DNA of 18,669 bases from CABZJG01 sp965659715 (GTDB taxonomy: Bacteria > Pseudomonadota > Alphaproteobacteria > Rhodobacterales > Rhodobacteraceae), in NCBI GenBank assembly GCA_965659715.1, contig CBFHXE010000050.1, positions 1 through 18,669 on the forward strand, written 5' to 3'. The position numbers and the translations under genes are program-made. Positions 12,260 through 18,669 of the stretch are shown piece after piece. The notes below the pieces were generated by a model. The model ran no database searches. It was not told where the DNA came from and saw only the letters and a list, made by a program, of their open reading frames with translations. Positions within the stretch are counted from its first letter, which is position 1. The number at the start of each line of letters is the position of its first letter.

Positions 12260-13602
12260 CCACCCTAGAAATTGGATTGGCCTCGTTTCCGGCGCTTTTA
12301 ATCTTAATTTTTTTACGTGTACCGATTGGTCTGGCAATGTTTTTGGTGGGCTTTGGGGGGTTATACCTTGTAACCGGAAGCCCCAATATGGCGTTGGCCA
12401 AAATGAAGACCGAAACCTATAGCACATTTTCAAACTATTCCCTGTCGATTATTCCGATGTTTTTGCTTATGGGGCAGTTCGCCACTCTTGGCGGAATGTC
12501 TCAGGCACTTTTCAAAGCCGCGGAAAGCTGGCTGGGTCATCGCAAAGGCGGTGTGGCTATGGCGGCGATAGGGGCATGTGCAGGCTTTGGCGCAATAGCG
12601 GGATCATCCTTGGCAACTGCGGCTACTATGGGCCGTGTCGCACTGCCCGAGTTAAAAGCCTATGGCTATGCGGGCGGGTTTTCGACGGCAACCCTTGCCG
12701 CAGGGGGAACTTTGGGGATATTAATTCCGCCTTCCATGGTTTTGGTGATCTATGCCATCTTGGCTGAACAAAATATCTCAAAACTGTTTTTGGCTGCCTT
12801 TGTGCCCGGTATCATGGCTGCGCTTGGTTATATGGTGGCGGTGTCGATCTATGTGCGCCTTTATCCTGATCGCGCAGGAACCCGCGCGCCAGTGCCCTAC
12901 AAAGAGCGTTTCCATGCCTTGGCCAAAGTCTGGCCTGTAGTGATGATTTTTTTGCTGGTTATTTTCGGAATTGCTGGGGATTGGAATTGGTCCCAAAACG
13001 GCATTCAAGCGCTGTTCACCCCCACCGAAGGGGCGGCCGTAGGGGCGTTTGGCGTTGGCTTAATAGCGTGGCGCAGTGGAGGGCTGACATGGGCCAGTTT
13101 GGTTGATAGTTTTCTGGTCACGGGACGGTCCTCAGCAATGATCTTTTTCATCATCCTCGGAGCTGGGTTTTACAATGGCTTTTTAAGCCTGACACAGGTG
13201 CCACAGGAAATCGCTGGCTGGGTTGTAAATCAGGGGCTCAGCCCCATGGGTGTTTTACTCTTAATCTTGCTCTTCTATCTGCTTTTAGGCTGTCTGATGG
13301 ACAGTCTTTCGATGATACTGCTAACAGTTCCGATCTTCTTTCCAGTAGTGATGTCTTTAGATTTCGCCTTGCCGCCGGAACATCTGGCGATCTGGTTTGG
13401 AATCTTGGTTTTAATTGTGGTCGAGGTGGGGTTGATTACGCCACCTGTGGGGCTCAACCTTTTTGTGATTAATGCGATGGACCGGCAAACCCCTGCGGTG
13501 GAAACCTATAAAGCGGTTGGTTTTTTTGTGGCCACCGATTTGGTCCGAGTGGCCATTTTGATTACTTTTCCAGCGATTACTTTATTCTTGCTACCGCAAT
13601 AG
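12256..13602 (+). CDS. TRAP transporter large permease subunit (DctM type)
   Basis: This 448-residue membrane protein has the usual DctM length and signatures: IPMFLLMGQFATLGGMSQALF, GAIAGSSLATAATMGRVALPEL, the characteristic GTLGILIPPSMVLVIYAILAEQNI, and near the end PFFF-like IFFPVVMSLD with GLITPPVGLNLFVINA. It carries the ion-coupled translocation path for C4-dicarboxylate-like or related organic acids. It overlaps dctQ by four bases. No DctP-type binding protein gene lies upstream (a structured leader and a recombinase-like gene are there) or downstream (the next gene converges). The partner must be encoded elsewhere or have been lost. After its stop, 93 bp without a clear terminator lead to the convergent ABC transporter ATPase gene. 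Confidence 0.93.
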   Translation: MTTLEIGLASFPALLILIFLRVPIGLAMFLVGFGGLYLVTGSPNMALAKMKTETYSTFSNYSLSIIPMFLLMGQFATLGGMSQALFKAAESWLGHRKGGVAMAAIGACAGFGAIAGSSLATAATMGRVALPELKAYGYAGGFSTATLAAGGTLGILIPPSMVLVIYAILAEQNISKLFLAAFVPGIMAALGYMVAVSIYVRLYPDRAGTRAPVPYKERFHALAKVWPVVMIFLLVIFGIAGDWNWSQNGIQALFTPTEGAAVGAFGVGLIAWRSGGLTWASLVDSFLVTGRSSAMIFFIILGAGFYNGFLSLTQVPQEIAGWVVNQGLSPMGVLLLILLFYLLLGCLMDSLSMILLTVPIFFPVVMSLDFALPPEHLAIWFGILVLIVVEVGLITPPVGLNLFVINAMDRQTPAVETYKAVGFFVATDLVRVAILITFPAITLFLLPQ

Positions 13603-13695
13603 ATAGAGTTTTGGATAAGAAATACTTTTAAACCGTCTGTGATGGGTTAAATTATCCGGTCCACTCTTGTTTCTGGCTTTGCATAGAAGCTTCAG

Positions 13696-14475
13696 TTAAA
13701 GTGCAGACTCTTCATATTCTTTGCTCGTTTTTGCGCCTGTAATATAAGCAACAACATCTTGCGGATCTGTATCCGCTTTGGCCAGGTTAGCACAAATTCG
13801 TCCACGCCGAAAAACAACAATACGATCGACAAGGTCAAAGACCTGTCGCATATTGTGACTGACAAGAATTAATGGCTCACCGTTCTCTTTCAATGTCTTA
13901 ATAATATGTTCGACCTGTTCGGTTTCCTGTACGCCTAACGCTGCTGTTGGCTCGTCCATAATGGTCAGTCGCGATTGAAATGTTGCCGTGCGGGCAATAG
14001 CAACGCACTGCCGTTGACCTCCTGACATATTTTGGATGGTATTGCGAATGTTAGGGATTTTCACAGCTGTTTTTTCAAGACCCGCAAGAGTAGCTTTGCG
14101 CATTCCTTTATAGTCAAGAATGCGAAAGGGTCCGAGCCAATTTGCAAAAGTCTTTTCACGTCCCAGAAAGAGATTATCTGGCACATCAAGATCATCTGCA
14201 AGTGCCAATGTCTGAAACACTGTTTCAATCCCGGCTTCGCGCGCATCCAGCGGACCAGCAAAATTCACTTCATCGCCGTAAAGCCAAACTTTGCCGCGCG
14301 TACGCTGCTCTACCCCAGTGATCTGGCGCACGAATGTGGATTTACCCGCGCCATTGTCACCCACAATAGCAACATGCTCACCCTTCTTCATTTCGAAGTC
14401 GGCACCTTCAAGAGCATGAACGCCCCCGTAATGCTTGGTTAGGTCCTGTGCTTTAAGAACGATTTCTTCGCTCAT
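13696..14475 (-). CDS. Sugar ABC transporter ATPase, single-domain FrcA type (CUT2)
   Basis: This 259-residue cytoplasmic ATPase carries Walker A GDNGAGKST (39-47), a Q-loop at Q88, the signature SGGQRQ (151-156), Walker B LTIMDEP (170-176) and an H-loop at H207. Most CUT2 sugar transporters use a tandem double ATPase of about 500 residues; this one has a single domain like FrcA, the fructose system of rhizobia. The ATG at 14475 is chosen over a TTG at 14490 because GGGAGA sits seven bases before it. It is the last gene of a minus-strand operon and starts 17 bp after the permease stop. The sugar is not determined by the ATPase. Confidence 0.9.
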   Translation of the reverse strand: MSEEIVLKAQDLTKHYGGVHALEGADFEMKKGEHVAIVGDNGAGKSTFVRQITGVEQRTRGKVWLYGDEVNFAGPLDAREAGIETVFQTLALADDLDVPDNLFLGREKTFANWLGPFRILDYKGMRKATLAGLEKTAVKIPNIRNTIQNMSGGQRQCVAIARTATFQSRLTIMDEPTAALGVQETEQVEHIIKTLKENGEPLILVSHNMRQVFDLVDRIVVFRRGRICANLAKADTDPQDVVAYITGAKTSKEYEESAL

Positions 14476-14492
14476 ATCTATCTCTCCCAACC

Positions 14493-15566
14493 TTAGGCTT
14501 TATTGCGTTGTCGATATTGGTCTAGAACTACCGCTGCGATGATGATGCCGCCCATGGCCATCAACTGATATGATCCGTCTAATTTTACAAAGGTGAAACC
14601 GGAACGAATAACACCGAAGACCATTGCACCAAGGACAGTACCTATGATTGACCCCCGGCCCCCGGTTAAACTGATGCCCCCGATAACTGCCATGGCGATG
14701 GCAAAGAGCTCGTAAAATTCACCCATGCCTGCTTGTGCTGTTGAGGCTTTAGCACTCAGTACGACGCCAGCAAAAGCCGCCAGCATAGAGGCGATCATGT
14801 AGACCAAGACTTTATGTCGTTTGACGTTAATACCCGACATTCGCGCAGCTTCTTCATTTGAGCCAATCGCGTAAGTGTGTTTTCCATAAACCGTATACTT
14901 TAGGATAAAGTGGAAAATCACCGCCAGGGATAAGAACCAGAATACGGGCATCATACCCGAACCTATGGATTTGAAACTTTCCGTTGGAAATGAAACTGGA
15001 TTACCGCCAGACCACCAAAGTGCAATACCTCGACAAATCATAAACATGCCAAGGGTCGCGATAAAGGGTGGTATGCGAAAATACGCTATAAATGTTCCAT
15101 TGATGGCCCCGATCATGGCCCCGAATATAAGTCCCGCAACCACAGGTACAATCACCGGTAAGTCCATGGCCCAGACGCCAAAGACCGCTTTGGGGTTCGG
15201 GTAACCGTTGACCAATTCGGTCTGTGCAAGGCTCATCGCGATCATAGCCGTCGCCGCAACGAGGGGACCAGAACTTAGGTCGATACCGGCAGTGATGATA
15301 ACTTGCGTTACGCCAAGTGCGATTATCCCGATAATCGCAACCTGCAGAATAATAATTTTTAACCTTGCTTCGTTGAAGATTGAATCAAAGCGGTCCCTTG
15401 AGTCAAACAGGAAGCTTTGGTCATTCATGTAAGGCAGAGCCTGCCCTAAAATCTCGAAAATCACGATAATGATGATCAACGCAAGGAGGATGTTCATCTC
15501 ATTGGGCCAAGACCGCTTGGATTTATCAAACGTTAGTCCGCCTGTGCCTTGGCTCGTATCTTCCAT
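14493..15566 (-). CDS. Sugar ABC transporter permease, FrcC/RbsC type (CUT2)
   Basis: This 357-residue inner-membrane protein has about ten hydrophobic segments in the pattern of the RbsC/FrcC family. Recognisable stretches are ITAGIDLSSGPLVAATAMIAM (about 101-121), GTFIAYFRIPPFIATLGMFMICRGIAL and near the C-terminus IGGISLTGGRGSIIGTVLGAMVFGVI. The N-terminal 25 residues are polar, as in FrcC. It would form a homodimeric channel with the single-domain ATPase and the binding protein. The ATG at 15566 follows AAGGGGCC at a good distance. An 83-bp gap with a strong stem-loop separates it from the binding protein gene upstream. Confidence 0.92.
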   Translation of the reverse strand: MEDTSQGTGGLTFDKSKRSWPNEMNILLALIIIIVIFEILGQALPYMNDQSFLFDSRDRFDSIFNEARLKIIILQVAIIGIIALGVTQVIITAGIDLSSGPLVAATAMIAMSLAQTELVNGYPNPKAVFGVWAMDLPVIVPVVAGLIFGAMIGAINGTFIAYFRIPPFIATLGMFMICRGIALWWSGGNPVSFPTESFKSIGSGMMPVFWFLSLAVIFHFILKYTVYGKHTYAIGSNEEAARMSGINVKRHKVLVYMIASMLAAFAGVVLSAKASTAQAGMGEFYELFAIAMAVIGGISLTGGRGSIIGTVLGAMVFGVIRSGFTFVKLDGSYQLMAMGGIIIAAVVLDQYRQRNKA

Positions 15567-15599
15567 TGATGAGGCCCCTTATTTTACGCTTTTACGAGT

Positions 15600-15628
15600 G
15601 CGGGACGGCGCCGAAAGCGCCGCCCCGC
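15600..15628 (-). other. Strong intercistronic stem-loop after the sugar-binding protein gene
   Basis: On the minus strand GCGGGGCGGCGC and GCGCCGTCCCGC pair over 12 positions (one G-U) around the 5-nt loop TTTCG. No T-run follows, so it is more likely an mRNA-stabilising or processing element protecting the abundant binding protein message from 3' decay than a terminator. It plays the same differential-expression role that the terminator at 6414 may play in the TAXI operon. Confidence 0.7.
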
Positions 15629-15649
15629 GGATTCAATTTGCGAAAGAAC

Positions 15650-16588
15650 TTAGTTCTTGTCCATGAAGTCGCCCATATTCGCAGGTGTAACCAATACGAA
15701 CGGGATATAGACTTTCTTGTCTACTTTTTCACCAGCGATCAAGCGAAGTGCTGTATCAATCGATCCAGTACCCTGACCAACAGAATCTTGGAACACTGTT
15801 ACGTCATAATCACCGACTGCCATTGCGAGCAGAGCGTCTTGCGATGCATCGACGCCGCCGACCTGCACGTCAGCCATATCCATGCCGGCAGCTTTCATTG
15901 CCTGGATTGCACCAATTGCCATTTCGTCGTTGTTTGCCAGAACGAAGTCAAACGGCTCGCCAGAAGACATCCAGTTTGTCATCAGGTCTTGTGCTTCATC
16001 ACGCGACCAGTTTGCAGTCTGCTCGTCAATGATTGTCATGAAGTTACACATGTCCATGCCGATCACGTCGTGAACGTCTTTTGAGCGCTGAACAGCGGCC
16101 TGATTGGAAAGCTGACCGTTCATTAAGTAACCAGTTGCACCACCGGCTTTGCCGTCCGCCCGCAGGTTTTTACATATCTCGAATGCGGAAAGTGTGCCGG
16201 ATTCAATTTCGTTCGATGCAACGAAGGCCTGAGTTGCAGGCAGTTCGTTCACATTGTCAGGCTCGCGGTTAACATATACCAGCGGAGTGTCACCAGCGGC
16301 CGCGGAAACAGCTGCACCAGCGGATGTGTCAACGATGTTTACGATGATTGCATCAACGCCTGATGCTACAAAGTTTTTCACCTGGTCGATTTGCTTGGCA
16401 AGATCGTCAGTTGCGTCTTCTTGCTGATACGAAAGGCCGTCGATGGTTCCGGCATACTCAACCATGCCGTTGCGCAAAACGGTCAGCCAGTTATCATCGA
16501 ACCGTGAGAATGTTGCACCGATAGTTTCAGAAAATGCGGTTGTACCCGTAAGAACAACCAAGCTTGTGGCTAGTAAAGTTTTCTTCAT
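15650..16588 (-). CDS. Sugar ABC transporter periplasmic binding protein (CUT2)
   Basis: This 312-residue protein has a classical signal peptide (MKKTLLATSLVVLTGTTAFS, cleavage near residue 20). The mature part is a type I periplasmic-binding fold: ATFSRFDDNWLTVLRNGM resembles the first strand and ligand loop of MglB-like proteins, followed by VDAIIVNIVDTSA, TPLVYVNREP, FDFVLANNDEMAIGAIQAMKAAG and GGVDASQDAL. These indicate a pentose or hexose or a related polyol. The ATG at 16588 is preferred to an in-frame codon at 16633: GGGAG lies eight bases before it and the signal peptide begins exactly there. It is the first gene of the transporter operon and is divergent from a LacI-family regulator with a palindromic operator between. 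Confidence 0.92.
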   Translation of the reverse strand: MKKTLLATSLVVLTGTTAFSETIGATFSRFDDNWLTVLRNGMVEYAGTIDGLSYQQEDATDDLAKQIDQVKNFVASGVDAIIVNIVDTSAGAAVSAAAGDTPLVYVNREPDNVNELPATQAFVASNEIESGTLSAFEICKNLRADGKAGGATGYLMNGQLSNQAAVQRSKDVHDVIGMDMCNFMTIIDEQTANWSRDEAQDLMTNWMSSGEPFDFVLANNDEMAIGAIQAMKAAGMDMADVQVGGVDASQDALLAMAVGDYDVTVFQDSVGQGTGSIDTALRLIAGEKVDKKVYIPFVLVTPANMGDFMDKN

Positions 16589-16737
16589 GAATTTTCTCCC
16601 AGAAAGGTGCCGGCTCACCAAATGTTTCAGCACCGGAGCCCAAAGTTGGGCAAGTGGTTACCCCCTCATCTGATGTAAACATAACAGAGGAGCGGCTTCT
16701 AAGGCCGATAGAATCAAGAAAACCACAGTTTTGAATT

Positions 16738-16757
16738 TTTTGCAACCGGTTGCAAAA
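16738..16757. promoter_or_regulatory. LacI-family operator, perfect 20-bp palindrome
   Basis: TTTTGCAACC followed by GGTTGCAAAA is an exact inverted repeat centred on CG, 150 bp before the binding protein start and 81 bp before the regulator start. A central CG in an even palindrome is the normal LacI-family site, where the hinge-helix leucine (L55 here, in ARSL) inserts. It most likely lets the adjacent regulator control both directions. Confidence 0.85.
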
Positions 16758-16838
16758 TTATTTAAAGTACTTAATAGTGGCAGTCTTTCGGATTCAGAAT
16801 ATAACGGGCTTTCAAACTGTCGAAGGGGACCTTGGCTG

Positions 16839-17846
16839 ATGGCCACTACACTGGATGATGTCGCCAAACTTGCAGGGGTATCGCGCTCAGCGGTGTCTCG
16901 TACCTTTACCGATGGCGCATCGGTTTCTTTGAAAATGCGCCGCAAGGTGGAAAAGGCGGCAAGCGAGTTGGGCTATAGCCCGAATTTTCTTGCCCGAAGC
17001 TTAACCACCCGCAGGACAAAGTTAATCGGCTTGGTGTCCGATAACTTTCACAACCCTCTGTTTTTGGACGTTTTTGATCAATTCACACGAGGGCTTCAGG
17101 ATAGGGGCCTACGACCTTTACTGGTGAACCTGTCAGCGGAAACTGATGCGGAAAGCTCAGCCCAGATGCTGCGTCAATATTCTGTCGATGGCGTTATTGT
17201 GGCGTCTTCAACCCTGCCCCCTGCGTTTTCCAAAACCTTTCGGGATGCCGGGGTACCTGTGGTGAATAGTTTTGGTCGCTATTCAAGTGATCCTGACATG
17301 CACATCGTCGGGATTGACGATATAGAATGCGGGCGGATGGCCGCACATGAATTACTCAGCCGCGGCTATACGAACATCGGGTTTCTGGGCGGACCAGAAC
17401 CGGCCACGTCAACCCAAGACCGATTTACCGGGTTTCAGAACGAGTTGCTAAGACACCCACAAGCAGCGTTGAGCTATAGCTTTGCAGAAGCATATTCTTT
17501 TGATGCTGGGCGCAAAGAAATGCAGCGTTTGCTGCGCGGGGCATACCATTCCGAAGCCTATTTCTGCGGCGATGATGTGCTTTCCATCGGTGCATTGAGC
17601 GCCATCAAAGAGGCCGGCTTAAACGTGCCAAGCGATATCGGAGTGATTGGCGTGAATGATATGCAAATGTCCGGTTGGCAAAATATAAACCTCACCACCA
17701 TTCGGCAACCAATAGGACAAATCATCAGTGTATCAATTGAATTGATGGTGTCGATGCTTGAAAATCCCCACCGCTCCCCCGAAGCCCGCGTCTGTCCCTG
17801 TACGGTGATCGAACGCGGCACGCTGCGCGCACCGCAAAAAAATTAG
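16839..17846 (+). CDS. LacI-family transcriptional regulator of the sugar locus
   Basis: This 335-residue protein has the LacI length and layout: helix-turn-helix LDDVAKLAGVSRSAVSRTFT (5-24), hinge GYSPNFLARSLTTRR (45-59) and a C-terminal ligand-binding domain of the periplasmic-binding type (LIGLVSDNFHNPLF, VDGVIVASSTLP, VVNSFGRYS, GRMAAHELLSRGYTNIGFLGG, GVIGVNDMQMSGW). The ATG at 16839 is chosen over the longer frame from 16731 because the domain begins there and AAGGGGA lies upstream; the longer form would also run through the operator. It is divergent from the sugar transporter operon and its stop overlaps that of the convergent oxidoreductase by four bases. It probably represses transport until the sugar or a derivative binds. 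Confidence 0.93.
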   Translation: MATTLDDVAKLAGVSRSAVSRTFTDGASVSLKMRRKVEKAASELGYSPNFLARSLTTRRTKLIGLVSDNFHNPLFLDVFDQFTRGLQDRGLRPLLVNLSAETDAESSAQMLRQYSVDGVIVASSTLPPAFSKTFRDAGVPVVNSFGRYSSDPDMHIVGIDDIECGRMAAHELLSRGYTNIGFLGGPEPATSTQDRFTGFQNELLRHPQAALSYSFAEAYSFDAGRKEMQRLLRGAYHSEAYFCGDDVLSIGALSAIKEAGLNVPSDIGVIGVNDMQMSGWQNINLTTIRQPIGQIISVSIELMVSMLENPHRSPEARVCPCTVIERGTLRAPQKN

Positions 17847-18669
17847 CGAAACATCGGCGGGCGGGCGTCAACCCAAGTGCCATCCTGTTTGCCTGAAGCT
17901 GCCACAGCAAACACCGCGGCCATCGAGCGCAGGCCCGCTTCGGCGTTTGGATACAATCCTGCAGCAAGATCCATAGGCCGGTTTTCTTTGCGCGCCGAAA
18001 TTGCTTCTGCCAGATCACTGTAGATATTTGCAAAGGCCAAAGGCATGCCCTCGGCATGGCCTATCGTAACGCGGCTGCTGCGATCCGCTTCTGGCGACAG
18101 TCCGCTTTCGCCGCGCTCAATCACCTGAAGGCGCTCGTTCAATGGCATCCAATACAGCTGGTTTGGCTGTTCTTGCGCCCAGCGCAACCCGCCTTTTTCT
18201 CCAAAAACCTGAATGCCAAGCCCATGCTGGCGACCAATGGCAATCGAGGATGTCCAAAGCCGGCCAACAGCGCCATCATCCATGCGGAAATTGACCATGG
18301 CATCATCTTCCAATTCGCGGCTCGCAAGACAGGAAACCGTATCAGCCGAGAGCCTTGTGACCTCTTGTCCTGTCACAAAACTGGCCATGTGCAGCGCATG
18401 TATCCCGCAATCTGCAAATTGCGCTGATACCCCTGCCTGCGCTGGGTCATAGCGCCATCTGACGCGCGGATTATCTGCATCGGCTGCATCCGCATGGTGC
18501 CCATGGGCGAATTCGGCTTTGACAAGCCGGATTTCACCCAAATCACCGCGCGCGATCATAGCGCGCATGTGGCGAACCAAGGAATAGCCAGAATAGCCGT
18601 AATTTACCGCACAAATCTGCCCCGTTTTTTCGGCGATCTGCACAATCGCCTCGCCTTCTTCTACAGTCA
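17843..18669 (-). CDS. Gfo/Idh/MocA-family oxidoreductase, C-terminal part
   Basis: The frame is open from the window's right edge (TVEEGEAIVQIAEKTG...) to a TAA at 17843-17845, so the Rossmann NAD(P)-binding half and the start lie outside. The 275 visible residues are the substrate-binding alpha/beta domain: AVNYGYSGYSLVRHMRAMIARGDLGEIRLVKAEF, the catalytic-type motif FADCGIHALHMASFVTG (Asp and His of the usual DxxxH pattern), and FGEKGGLRW. Family members oxidise or reduce sugars and polyols such as myo-inositol or 1,5-anhydrofructose. Its place beside a LacI regulator and a CUT2 transporter suggests it acts on the imported compound, which makes a polyol or inositol-like substrate as plausible as fructose. 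The visible part has no frameshift or missing key residue. Confidence 0.9.
   Translation of the reverse strand, partial: TVEEGEAIVQIAEKTGQICAVNYGYSGYSLVRHMRAMIARGDLGEIRLVKAEFAHGHHADAADADNPRVRWRYDPAQAGVSAQFADCGIHALHMASFVTGQEVTRLSADTVSCLASRELEDDAMVNFRMDDGAVGRLWTSSIAIGRQHGLGIQVFGEKGGLRWAQEQPNQLYWMPLNERLQVIERGESGLSPEADRSSRVTIGHAEGMPLAFANIYSDLAEAISARKENRPMDLAAGLYPNAEAGLRSMAAVFAVAASGKQDGTWVDARPPMFR

Noticed and set aside
13603..13695. Terminator between the convergent dctM and sugar ATPase genes
   Set aside because: No stem with more than a few base pairs and no suitable T-run could be found in these 93 bases.
15566..16084. Open frame of 172 codons antisense to the sugar-binding protein gene
   Set aside because: It is a shadow of the signal-bearing binding protein on the other strand; its Cys/His-rich translation has no family look and no SD.
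16589..16633. Longer sugar-binding protein start at 16633
   Set aside because: The signal peptide starts at the ATG at 16588 behind GGGAG; the extension would put basic polar residues before it.
16731..16838. N-terminal extension of the LacI regulator from 16731
   Set aside because: It would translate through the operator palindrome, and the helix-turn-helix domain begins at the ATG at 16839, which has its own SD.

Overview
The window looks like a chromosomal stretch of a marine alphaproteobacterium of the Rhodobacterales (Roseobacter-type). The grounds are a redox sensor kinase of the RegB/PrrB type divergent from what looks like a SenC/PrrC gene, two different TRAP transporters and a fructose-type (CUT2) sugar ABC transporter in under 19 kb, and moderate GC content. 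I see no rRNA, tRNA, CRISPR array, insertion sequence or prophage. Almost all genes have good Shine-Dalgarno (SD) sequences, and several starts were moved to in-frame codons that fit them better.

Region 1 (1-2184) is conserved core: the 5' end of a SenC-like gene (minus), regB (plus) with its quinone-site motif and redox cysteine, and tsaE (tRNA t6A synthesis). A perfect 10-bp inverted repeat spans the stop codons of tsaE and the converging aminotransferase gene.

Region 2 (2172-9177) is a compact catabolic module around an RpiR-type regulator. To the left, on the minus strand, are a beta-keto acid cleavage enzyme (BKACE/DUF849) and a class III aminotransferase with a 4-base overlap. To the right, on the plus strand, are rpiR, a TAXI-family TRAP binding protein and a fused TRAP permease with a C-terminal periplasmic domain. 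The likely scheme is uptake of an amino acid-like carboxylate, transamination to a beta-keto acid, and cleavage with acetyl-CoA. A strong intrinsic terminator lies between binding protein and permease genes.

Region 3 (9178-10965) is accessory sequence: a 40-residue lipoprotein gene, an orphan plus-strand terminator behind a tiny ORF, an exported four-cysteine protein with a near-consensus promoter, and a stand-alone serine-recombinase fold that has lost its catalytic serine and two catalytic arginines. A gene-free, highly structured stretch then leads to region 4 and ends in a possible H-type pseudoknot abutting the SD.

Region 4 (10966-13602) is an operon of a fumarylacetoacetate hydrolase-family enzyme and a TRAP small (DctQ) and large (DctM) subunit, with no binding protein gene beside it.

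Region 5 (13696-18669) is a sugar or polyol locus: FrcBCA-like ABC transporter genes on the minus strand (single-domain ATPase), a divergent LacI-family regulator with a perfect 20-bp operator palindrome in the shared intergenic region, and a Gfo/Idh/MocA oxidoreductase converging on the regulator and running off the window.

The observations I rate highest are the inactive recombinase-fold protein, the structured leader with pseudoknot before the FAH-TRAP operon, and the BKACE/aminotransferase/TAXI module of unknown substrate.
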